From positions 1 to 39,194 of the forward strand of contig JANQEA010000072.1 in assembly GCA_028278555.1 (NCBI GenBank): DNA of 39,194 nucleotides, given 5' to 3'. The DNA is from Candidatus Bipolaricaulota bacterium. GTDB taxonomy: Bacteria > Bipolaricaulota > Bipolaricaulia > UBA7950 > UBA9294. A program made the position numbers and the translations under genes. The stretch's first letter is position 1. Each line of letters starts with the position of its first letter. Below are positions 33,502-39,194 of this stretch, piece by piece. The notes under the pieces were generated by a model. That model saw only the letters and a program-made list of their open reading frames with translations, was not told where the DNA came from and ran no database searches.

Positions 33502-33651
33502 ATGATGGATTCACGAGGGGTTCCCAGGGGGAGGGTCGGTGAATCCACTCACTACAAATATCGGGCGGGTCACGCTTTTGCCGAGCCGGGATCCGAGGGC
33601 TACTGGAAGCTTCCGCAAAGGGGGGGAAAGTGGGGGGGCAGCGCACAATGA
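33502..33651 (+). CDS. Possible small ORF coupled to the kinase gene
   Basis: 49 codons from ATG 33502 (ATG 33505 also in frame) whose TGA (33649-33651) overlaps the kinase ATG as ATGA. The translation includes HYKYRAGHAFAEPGSEGYWK and a glycine/lysine-rich end that crosses the G-run. No Shine-Dalgarno and no recognised family. It may be a leader peptide coupling translation, or chance. Confidence 0.25.
   Translation: MMDSRGVPRGRVGESTHYKYRAGHAFAEPGSEGYWKLPQRGGKWGGSAQ
33620..33638 (+). other. Poly-G tract ahead of the kinase start (possible G-quadruplex)
   Basis: Two runs of seven G (33620-33626 and 33632-33638) separated by five bases, ten bases upstream of ATG 33648. The runs can supply four G-triplets for an intramolecular quadruplex and may also serve as the ribosome site. 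Such homopolymers are prone to length change. Confidence 0.55.
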
Positions 33652-34295
33652 TTCTCTTCGAAGGCAATATCGCCGCTGGCAAAAGCACGGTCGGTCGGCG
33701 GCTGCACGAATCGGGGTTGTTCGGGTTCATCGAGGAGCCGGTCGGTGCTTGGCAGCAGGATTTCGCGGCGAACCTCCTCGGGATGTTCTACGAGGATCCG
33801 AAACGGTGGGCGTTCACCTTCCAACTGGCCGCGTTCACGACGCGCGCCAAGACGTGGAGCGAGGTACTCGGGATGATCGATCACAGCGCGGTCGTCCTTG
33901 AGCGATCGATCTACTGCGATCGATACGTTTTCGCGAAGAACTGCTATCAGTCCGGCCTGATGGCGGAGTCGGAATGGCAGATCTACTGCCGGATGTGGGA
34001 TTGGCTTCAGAGCAACTGGTGCGCCGATCCGGACAAGATCGTCTACCTGCGGACGCCGGCCGAGGTCTGCCACGAGCGGATCGACCAGCGTGGGCGGAAC
34101 GAAGAGAACAAGATTCCGCTCGAGTACCTCCGTGATCTGGAGGTCCTCCACGACGAATGGCTCCTCAACAACCCGCTCGCGGTCGTCGTTGACGGCTGCA
34201 AACAGTGGCAAGCGGAGGAGATTCACGACGTGCTCATCCGCGAGGGCGTCGCGCTCAGCTCCCGAGAGGAGACGGTCGCTACACCCAGCGAGTAG
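33648..34295 (+). CDS. Deoxynucleoside kinase (TK2/dNK-like)
   Basis: Salvage kinase that phosphorylates deoxynucleosides with ATP. 215 residues from ATG 33648, which places the P-loop FEGNIAAGKST at residues 4-14 as in relatives; GTG 33630 is an alternative. Further motifs: substrate-base contacts in LAAFTTRAKTW, the catalytic/lid ERS and DRY in LERSIYCDRYVFA, and a LID region RTPAEVCHERIDQRGRNEE followed by IPLEYLRDLEVLHDEWLL. That last block reads like animal TK2 and insect dNK more than like the usual bacterial dAK/dGK pair. Substrate range (pyrimidine versus purine) cannot be fixed here. Terminated by the hairpin at 34329. Confidence 0.9.
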   Translation: MILFEGNIAAGKSTVGRRLHESGLFGFIEEPVGAWQQDFAANLLGMFYEDPKRWAFTFQLAAFTTRAKTWSEVLGMIDHSAVVLERSIYCDRYVFAKNCYQSGLMAESEWQIYCRMWDWLQSNWCADPDKIVYLRTPAEVCHERIDQRGRNEENKIPLEYLRDLEVLHDEWLLNNPLAVVVDGCKQWQAEEIHDVLIREGVALSSREETVATPSE

Positions 34296-34328
34296 CTGAG
34301 AATCCGCAAGACGAAACGTCGAAAGATC

Positions 34329-34392
34329 AGACGAAGGGGCGGGTCATCTTCCATAGACCCGCCCCTTCGTCTACGTGACGCGAAGCGTCACG
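34329..34392. terminator. Bidirectional terminator between convergent genes
   Basis: 17-base perfect arms 34329-34345 and 34356-34372 with a 10-base loop, between the plus-strand kinase and the minus-strand caspase-like gene. A second hairpin follows with 8-base perfect arms (34374-34381 and 34385-34392) and a GAA loop. Confidence 0.8.
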
Positions 34393-34396
34393 CCTG

Positions 34397-35254
34397 TTAG
34401 CCCGCCTTCAGGATCGGCTGATCCAAGCTGCCGTCGTCGACCTCAAGCTGCGGTCGCTGCGTGAACTGATTGTGCTCGAGGGACGAACGGACCTTCTTCA
34501 GCAGAACGTCTCGAGATGCTTCTTTCTCTCGTCGCAGGTGCTTGTGAAGGTAGTAGGTGAACGCACCGTGGAAGCGGCCGCCGATCGGCGCGTCGGCCGA
34601 TGTCTGATTCGCCATGCATCCGGACCAGAGGACGTGCTTTGTGGTCTCCTGCACCTTCTTCCGTTTCTGGAATCCGATGACGAAGCCGCGTTGCTTCAGC
34701 TGCTCCTCTTCGCCAGCTTGGCGGAAGTAGATGTCCATCGGCGGCGGGAGGAACCGATCGACGATCGATGAGTCGGCTGATGGCGGGGCAAGATCGGGCG
34801 GCGGCTCGAGGCCGAGGTCCCGCGTTGCCGTACCGGAGTGGCAACAGTCGAGGAAGACCTCGAGGATCACGCCCTCCGGGACGTCGCTGAAGATCTCGCC
34901 GAGCTCGTCGTCGACGATGTACGAGCCATCCCAGTCCATGTCGTAGGGGCAGAGGATCTCGTCGAGGCCGTCGTCGAGCTCGTCGCCGTTCCGGTCGCGG
35001 ATCTGCGAGCCGTGTCCGGAGAAGTGGAAGATCAGCGTGTCCCCCTTCTTCGCGCCGTCGAGAAGCCAGTTCAGACGGACAAGGATGTTCTCCTTGGTCG
35101 CCCGGGCGTCCGTCAGCACGCGGATCTGGGACGTGTTGAAGCCATAGAGGCTGGTCAACGTGAAGCGGACATCCGATACATCGTTGATGCAGCCACGAAG
35201 GTCGCGGACCTTCTTGTAGTCGTTGATTCCGACCAGCAACGCCTTGTTCGCCAT
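34397..35254 (-). CDS. Caspase-like peptidase (C14 / metacaspase type)
   Basis: 285 residues from ATG 35254, with GGAGG six to seven bases upstream. It opens with KALLVGINDYKKVRDLRGC, the p20 start of metacaspases, then the catalytic His in LIFHFSGHGSQ (H81) and the catalytic Cys in FLDCCHSGT (C138). Acidic calcium-site-like residues lie between (DELDDGLDEILCPYDMDWDG). A p10-like part follows, with GGRFHGAFTYYLHKHL. There is no signal peptide and no attached sensor or repeat domain. Cleavage after basic residues is typical of the family. Bacterial caspase-like enzymes often act in cell death or defence, but no partner gene is adjacent, so the role here is open. Confidence 0.88.
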   Translation of the reverse strand: MANKALLVGINDYKKVRDLRGCINDVSDVRFTLTSLYGFNTSQIRVLTDARATKENILVRLNWLLDGAKKGDTLIFHFSGHGSQIRDRNGDELDDGLDEILCPYDMDWDGSYIVDDELGEIFSDVPEGVILEVFLDCCHSGTATRDLGLEPPPDLAPPSADSSIVDRFLPPPMDIYFRQAGEEEQLKQRGFVIGFQKRKKVQETTKHVLWSGCMANQTSADAPIGGRFHGAFTYYLHKHLRREKEASRDVLLKKVRSSLEHNQFTQRPQLEVDDGSLDQPILKAG

Positions 35255-35303
35255 CTGACACCTCCGTATAGGATCACGAAACGAAAGTGAACCGATTGAG
35301 CGG

Positions 35304-35333
35304 TTTATAGCGTGAGTCGCGGCGCACATGCAA
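35304..35333 (-). promoter_or_regulatory. Promoter for the caspase-like gene
   Basis: Minus strand: -35 TTGCAT (35328-35333), 18-base spacer, -10 TATAAA (35304-35309). This leaves a leader of about 40 bases before ATG 35254. Confidence 0.5.
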
Positions 35334-35409
35334 GAAACGGCGCGACGACATGAACGGCACGTGCCCCCGTCTGCTGTGCGCGGAGCTCCCTGAGTGATGG
35401 CGAATCCGC

Positions 35410-35415
35410 TATACT
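35410..35415 (+). promoter_or_regulatory. -10 element of a near-leaderless promoter
   Basis: TATACT ends nine bases before ATG 35425. No Shine-Dalgarno precedes the ATG and no good -35 is visible. Confidence 0.4.
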
Positions 35416-35424
35416 CGCCGTGTC

Positions 35425-36912
35425 ATGGCTGTTTTGAATCGAATCGGGAAGATACGGAAACGGAATCACTCGCTCGTGACGTTCGATCCGGAGAAGGTGT
35501 TTAACGTCATCCTTCTCTCGGCCGACACGGCCGGCGGCTTCGCACAGGACTACGTGCCTGGAGTCAACGATCGAGTCTTCGCTGCCGGCGGAACCGACAG
35601 GGGGATCGCCGAGGCGCTCGCCGACATGGTGGTCGTCTGCCTCAACGCCGATCCACGGCATCACGTGACGAACTTCCCCCCGACGGTGGAAGAGGTGCAG
35701 GATGTCGTGCTGCACGTGCTGCGGAGCAACGGGTTCACCAAGATCGCGGACGCGTACACCGCGTATCGATGGGGACATCACTGGGTTCGCGAGGACGCGA
35801 TCGACGACGCGCAGTTCGTCCGCAATGGATATCCGAAGGAAGAGCTCGAACCGCTCCTGGCCTGGAATCATGCCAGGGATTGCGACACGGTCGAGGGGCT
35901 GAATGAGATCGTCAAGAGCGGACGGGTCAAGCCGCTTGTCGACGAGTCGATCGAACACTTTGAGGCGACGCTCGATGCGGCGGCTCAGAAGGCAATCGAT
36001 CGGATCGAGGCCGGTGACGACCTGAAGATGATCTTCGTCAGCGGCCCTTCCTCGTCCGGGAAGACGACGACGACGGTCAAGCTGACCGAGCGGCTCCGGG
36101 CGCAGGGACTCCGATTCCTGATGCTCAACCTCGACAACTACTTCTGGTCGTTGATCGAACACCCGACGGACTGGATCAACGATCGGAACTACGAGACGCC
36201 GGAGGCGCTCGACATCCAGCTACTGAACGAGCACCTGCAGGGTTTGCTCTCCGGAGACACGATCCAGCAGCCGATCTACAGCTTCAAGGAGGGGCATCGC
36301 TCCGGCGCGAAGCCGGTGAAGCGGGAGTCCGATCAGATTCTGCTGCTCGACTGCCTCCACGGGTTCTATCCTCCGATCACCGCGGGGATCGATCCGGCAC
36401 AGATCTTCCGGGTCTACATCGAAGCGATGAACCCGCTCTACGAGCCGAACCCGATGATCCCGCTCTATCAGGGAGATCGGTTCGATCGCCGGCTAACGCG
36501 GTTCGAGGATGTCCGCCTAATGCGGCGAACGCTCCGCGACACGACGCATCGGAACCATCCACCGCTGGCGACGCTCCTCCATTGGCACTACGTGCGGGCC
36601 GGCGAGCTCCACTCGATCATCCCGCTGAAGGGCCTCGCCGATGTGCGGATCAACGGCGGCATGCCGTTCGATCTCCCGGCACTCAAGCCGTTCTTCGTCG
36701 GAGAGGACGGCGTCTGGCCCCGGCCGGAAGACCTCGATCCATACCCCTCCTATCTCGACGCACAGATCCGCCATCAGCGGATCACCCAGCTGCTCGAATC
36801 CGTGGAGGGATTGACGCGGGAGCAGGTCGACGACCACAGCCTGATTCCCGGAGACGCGATCGTGCGGGAGTTCATCGGGAACAGCACCTTGGAGATTCCG
36901 CACAACGAGTGA
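35425..36912 (+). CDS. ATP-cone domain fused to a uridine kinase/phosphoribulokinase-like domain
   Basis: 495 residues. Residues about 8-117 form an ATP-cone: IRKRNHSLVTFDPEKVFNVI at the start and VLRSNGFTKIADAYTAYRW at the end, the nucleotide-sensing module best known from ribonucleotide reductase and NrdR. From about residue 200 comes a P-loop kinase: MIFVSGPSSSGKTTTT (Walker A 208-216), LNLDNYF (the conserved YDxDNFY-like strand), QPIYSFKEGHRS and LLLDCLHGFYP, as in uridine kinases and the Udk-like half of TGS-Udk proteins. The C-terminus includes IIPLKGLADVRINGGMPFDL. Likely a nucleoside kinase or relative under adenine-nucleotide control; the substrate is not certain. Start is near-leaderless behind TATACT. 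Confidence 0.85.
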   Translation: MAVLNRIGKIRKRNHSLVTFDPEKVFNVILLSADTAGGFAQDYVPGVNDRVFAAGGTDRGIAEALADMVVVCLNADPRHHVTNFPPTVEEVQDVVLHVLRSNGFTKIADAYTAYRWGHHWVREDAIDDAQFVRNGYPKEELEPLLAWNHARDCDTVEGLNEIVKSGRVKPLVDESIEHFEATLDAAAQKAIDRIEAGDDLKMIFVSGPSSSGKTTTTVKLTERLRAQGLRFLMLNLDNYFWSLIEHPTDWINDRNYETPEALDIQLLNEHLQGLLSGDTIQQPIYSFKEGHRSGAKPVKRESDQILLLDCLHGFYPPITAGIDPAQIFRVYIEAMNPLYEPNPMIPLYQGDRFDRRLTRFEDVRLMRRTLRDTTHRNHPPLATLLHWHYVRAGELHSIIPLKGLADVRINGGMPFDLPALKPFFVGEDGVWPRPEDLDPYPSYLDAQIRHQRITQLLESVEGLTREQVDDHSLIPGDAIVREFIGNSTLEIPHNE

Positions 36913-36918
36913 GCACGA

Positions 36919-36947
36919 TTGCGACCCCGCTCGGCGCCGCGTACTCT
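36919..36947 (+). promoter_or_regulatory. Promoter for the TGS GTPase gene
   Basis: -35 TTGCGA (36919-36924), 17-base spacer, -10 TACTCT (36942-36947). A GAGGGA ribosome site follows before ATG 36969. Confidence 0.55.
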
Positions 36948-36968
36948 GATAGGTGAGGGAACGAGATC

Positions 36969-37943
36969 ATGCCAGCCAACCTAACCCCCGAGTTTCTTAA
37001 GGCCCGCAAGCGGCTCCGACAGGCGAAGGAGCCGGAGGAGAAGCTCGCCATCCTGGAGGAGATGCTGCGGACGATCCCCAAGCACAAGGGGACGGATCAC
37101 ATGCAGGCCGACATCAAACGCCGCATCGCCAAGCTCCGCGATGGACAGTCCCAATCGAAGCGAGGGAAGTCGTCGGGCCACGACCACATTCCACGGGAGG
37201 GCGCCGGGCAGGTCGCGTTGATCGGGCCACCGAACACCGGCAAGTCGAACCTCGTGACCTCGTTGACGAACGCGAAACCCGAGGTCGCCGAGTATCCGTT
37301 CTCGACGCTCGTGCCGATCCCGGGCATGATGGCGTTCGAGGACATCTCGATCCAGCTCCTCGATCTGCCGCCGATCACGCCGGAATACACCGAGCCGTGG
37401 GTCTACAACCTGATCCGTGGATGCGATCTCGGCCTCGTAGTCCTTGACGCGAGCGACGGCGAGCTGATCGTCGACGAACTTGCAGAGCTGCGCGGACTCC
37501 TCGAAGAGAAGCATCTCCAGCTGGTCGTTGAGGCTGAGGAGGAGGCCGAGGAGCGGATCCGGGAGATCCCGACGCAGATCGTCCTCAACAAGGCCGATAT
37601 CGCGGATGGAACGGAAGAGCTGATCGCCCGAATGCCGTTCCCGGCCAGTTCGGTCTGCGCCGCTACTGGCCATGGCCTGGACGGGCTTCGGAGGATCGTC
37701 TTCGACGCGCTGAAGATCGTCCGCGTGTACACGAAGATGCCCGGGAAAAAGCCGGACATGACCGAGCCGTACACGCTCCCCCAAGGGAGCACGGCGCTCG
37801 ATGCCGTCGGGACGGTCCATCGCGACTTCGTCGAGCGACTGAAGTACGTCCGGATCTGGGGATCCGGCCGGTTCGACGGCCAGCAGGTGCCGGCCGATCA
37901 CCTCCTCGAGGACGGCGACATCGTCGAGATTCATTTGAAGTAG
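36969..37943 (+). CDS. Obg/DRG-family GTPase with C-terminal TGS domain
   Basis: 324 residues. The N-terminal helical part (1-75, charged) precedes the G domain: G1 GPPNTGKS (86-93), G2 Thr in YPFST (113), G3 LDLPP (131-135; usually DxPG, here DLPP), G4 NKAD (207-210), G5-like SSVCAATG. Residues about 250-324 are a TGS domain ending in VPADHLLEDGDIVEIHLK. The architecture matches DRG-type GTPases of eukaryotes and archaea and their rarer bacterial relatives, which associate with ribosomes, rather than bacterial Obg with its glycine-rich N-domain. An acidic insert (VEAEEEAEERIREI) lies before G4. Its own promoter is at 36919. Confidence 0.9.
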   Translation: MPANLTPEFLKARKRLRQAKEPEEKLAILEEMLRTIPKHKGTDHMQADIKRRIAKLRDGQSQSKRGKSSGHDHIPREGAGQVALIGPPNTGKSNLVTSLTNAKPEVAEYPFSTLVPIPGMMAFEDISIQLLDLPPITPEYTEPWVYNLIRGCDLGLVVLDASDGELIVDELAELRGLLEEKHLQLVVEAEEEAEERIREIPTQIVLNKADIADGTEELIARMPFPASSVCAATGHGLDGLRRIVFDALKIVRVYTKMPGKKPDMTEPYTLPQGSTALDAVGTVHRDFVERLKYVRIWGSGRFDGQQVPADHLLEDGDIVEIHLK

Positions 37944-37950
37944 GTACGAG

Positions 37951-37980
37951 TTGCGTCGGCCGACGGCGCGTCGGTACCCT
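37951..37980 (+). promoter_or_regulatory. Promoter for the replication-protein genes
   Basis: -35 TTGCGT (37951-37956), 18-base spacer, -10 TACCCT (37975-37980), the same hexamers as the holB promoter. Confidence 0.5.
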
Positions 37981-38019
37981 TCCCTGGCGTCGGCAGGAGC
38001 ACAGAGTGAAAGGTCAACG

Positions 38020-38763
38020 ATGATCCGAATCGAGGGAGCACAACACGGGCGTGGGATCATCATCGACTCGAAGGCGCTCGAGGACCCGACCCTCTCGTTC
38101 CGCGCCAAAGGGCTGCTCGCCTATCTCCAGTCGCTTCCTCGCGGAGAGCCGACCGACGTGAAGAGTCTCGAACAGGCCTCGGCCGAGAAGAAGGCGGCGA
38201 TCGAGACGGCGCTCAAGGAGCTGGTCGACGGTGGATACGTCACCCGAATCGAGGATCCGGAGTCGGACGGGGCGGGAGAGAGCATCGAGCCTATCCTCCA
38301 TGGCGCACGGATGGACAGCCTCTTCGCCGATCTTCCGCGTCCGGTCAGAAAGCCGGCGCCCACAGGGAAGGACGAGTCGAAGCGTCGGATCCAGCGGATC
38401 ATCGACCACTTGAACATGCTCCGCGAGCGGAGCTGGGATTGGGCACAGTACACGCCGCTGTCGGCGAAGTACGCCAAGAACGTCGAGCACATCAGCGGAC
38501 GGCTGAAGGACGGATACTCGGAGGAGGATCTCATCCTGATCCTCGACTACCTCGCAGCGATCGATGGCGGGAAAGAGGAGTCGCGCCGGTACTACAACTG
38601 CGTGACCCCGTTCAACACGAAGAATTTCGAGCGAAACCTCGCGATGGCGCGTGACTGGGGTGCTCGCGGCCGACCGGCCGGCCAAGCGCGGCAGGCGGCC
38701 CACATCGAGCAGAGCCACGATCCGGAGATCTACGAGCGAAGAGTCAGAGGGGGGAAGACGTGA
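38020..38763 (+). CDS. DnaD/phage replication-protein-like initiator
   Basis: 247 residues from ATG 38020 (GAAAGG upstream). The N-terminal 90 residues look like a winged helix: LSFRAKGLLAYLQSLP, then a recognition-helix-like KKAAIETALKELVDGGYVTRIED, typical of DnaD/replisome organiser proteins. The C-terminal part (RIIDHLNMLRERSWDWA, GYSEEDLILILDYLA, YYNCVTPFNTKNFERNLAMA) matches the conserved C-terminal domain of phage replication proteins (Phg_2220_C type). Its stop overlaps the GTG of a DnaC-like loader by four bases (GTGA), the pairing seen in Firmicutes DnaD/DnaI and in phages. It probably recruits the loader and replicative helicase to DNA. No phage structural genes are in the window, so this may be the host's own system. 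Confidence 0.82.
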   Translation: MIRIEGAQHGRGIIIDSKALEDPTLSFRAKGLLAYLQSLPRGEPTDVKSLEQASAEKKAAIETALKELVDGGYVTRIEDPESDGAGESIEPILHGARMDSLFADLPRPVRKPAPTGKDESKRRIQRIIDHLNMLRERSWDWAQYTPLSAKYAKNVEHISGRLKDGYSEEDLILILDYLAAIDGGKEESRRYYNCVTPFNTKNFERNLAMARDWGARGRPAGQARQAAHIEQSHDPEIYERRVRGGKT

Positions 38764-39194
38764 TTCAAGGTGCACCCATCGGCAAGCGATTCGAGCATTG
38801 CACGTTCGATAACTTCGACGTGACCGACGAGAACCGCGATGCGTACGAGGCCTGCAAGCGGGTTGCCGAAACAGGGGAGACTGGAGTCCTGATCCGAGGG
38901 AAGCACGGCCTCGGAAAGACACACCTCTTGGTCGCCCTGATGAAGGAATACGATCGAAGACGGTCCGCATCCCCCACCGACCGGCAGCAAGAGGCTAGCG
39001 CAATGGCCGTTCCGTCGGCGAGCGAGATCATCCAAACGGCCGACCGGACGTTCGATGAGGATGACGAGATCCCCGCACTCTCCCCGGATGAGGTCGAGCG
39101 GGAGGCGCGCATCGAGTACTGGCCGCTCCTCGACCTGACGAGCGAACTCCGATCCGACATCGCGCACGGGTCGCAGGAGACGTCGCGGCGCTGC
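38760..39194 (+). CDS. dnaC: DnaC-like helicase loader, C-terminus cut by window edge
   Basis: 145 codons are visible from GTG 38760, which overlaps the preceding stop; the frame stays open to the right edge. The start, GKRFEHCTFDNFDVTDEN, is typical of DnaC/IstB-type proteins, and Walker A is RGKHGLGKTHLL (about residues 46-57), followed by VALMKEY. The stretch after the first helix (about 70-118) is charged and longer than usual before the expected Walker B, which is beyond or near the edge. As an AAA+ loader it would place the replicative helicase on single-stranded DNA with the coupled DnaD-like protein. IstB of insertion sequences is less likely because no transposase adjoins. Confidence 0.83.
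   Translation, partial: MIQGAPIGKRFEHCTFDNFDVTDENRDAYEACKRVAETGETGVLIRGKHGLGKTHLLVALMKEYDRRRSASPTDRQQEASAMAVPSASEIIQTADRTFDEDDEIPALSPDEVEREARIEYWPLLDLTSELRSDIAHGSQETSRRC

Noticed and set aside
33539..33901. GTG frame with an upstream GGGAGGG, overlapping the kinase gene
   Set aside because: Despite the good ribosome site it runs deep into the kinase in another frame and its Arg-rich translation matches nothing.

Overview
This is a GC-rich (roughly low-60s percent by eye) bacterial chromosome segment from a diderm organism. Evidence for diderm status is the presence of lipoproteins, signal peptides and two secreted proteins that end in an outer-membrane beta-barrel-like C-terminal aromatic signal. 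The tandem secreted paralogues at 26.1-29.0 kb resemble beta-rich proteins I associate with Candidatus Bipolaricaulota (Acetothermia/OP1). That assignment is a tentative inference; there is no rRNA here to test it. Promoters look alike across the window: a TTGCnn-type -35, a 16-18 base spacer and a TAnnnT -10. At several genes the -10 sits only 6-9 bases before the start codon, suggesting leaderless mRNAs.

Layout. 0-1 kb (minus): DNA polymerase III delta-prime subunit (cut by the window edge) and MobB. 1.1-3.9 kb (plus): acyl-CoA synthetase and M20 peptidase in a coupled operon; the M20 gene carries an in-frame cluster of palindromes. 3.9-6.5 kb (minus): a membrane one-component regulator with a C-terminal winged helix, coupled to a secreted beta-helix protein; divergent from it is a secreted erythromycin-esterase-like protein (6.7-8.1 kb). 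8.4-13.2 kb: secreted metallophosphatase, GNAT acetyltransferase, radical SAM protein and a TM0106-type RecB-like nuclease.

13.2-26 kb is an accessory region. It holds a frameshifted amidohydrolase remnant, a low-GC restriction-endonuclease/STAND-NTPase fusion (candidate phage defence), and a Uup-type ABC-F ATPase flanked by two broken copies of the 3' end of an ABC-2 permease gene whose intact copy lies 5-7 kb further on. It also holds a 1334-residue secreted multidomain protein ending in a dockerin, followed at once by a small lipoprotein with a cohesin-like domain, and an intact NatA/NatB-type ABC exporter. The dockerin/cohesin pair is the best candidate for an undescribed system: a probable non-cellulosomal surface-attachment device.

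26-31.2 kb: tandem outer-membrane-barrel-like paralogues, a cytosolic repeat protein, tRNA-Ser(GGA) and a large-type SRP RNA. 31.2-33.3 kb (minus): radical SAM protein coupled to a D-glutamate-cyclase-like protein. 33.6-35.3 kb: animal TK2/dNK-like deoxynucleoside kinase and a caspase-like peptidase facing each other across a strong terminator. 35.4-39.2 kb (plus): ATP-cone/uridine-kinase fusion, Obg/DRG-like TGS GTPase, a phage-type replication protein and a DnaC-like helicase loader cut by the right edge.
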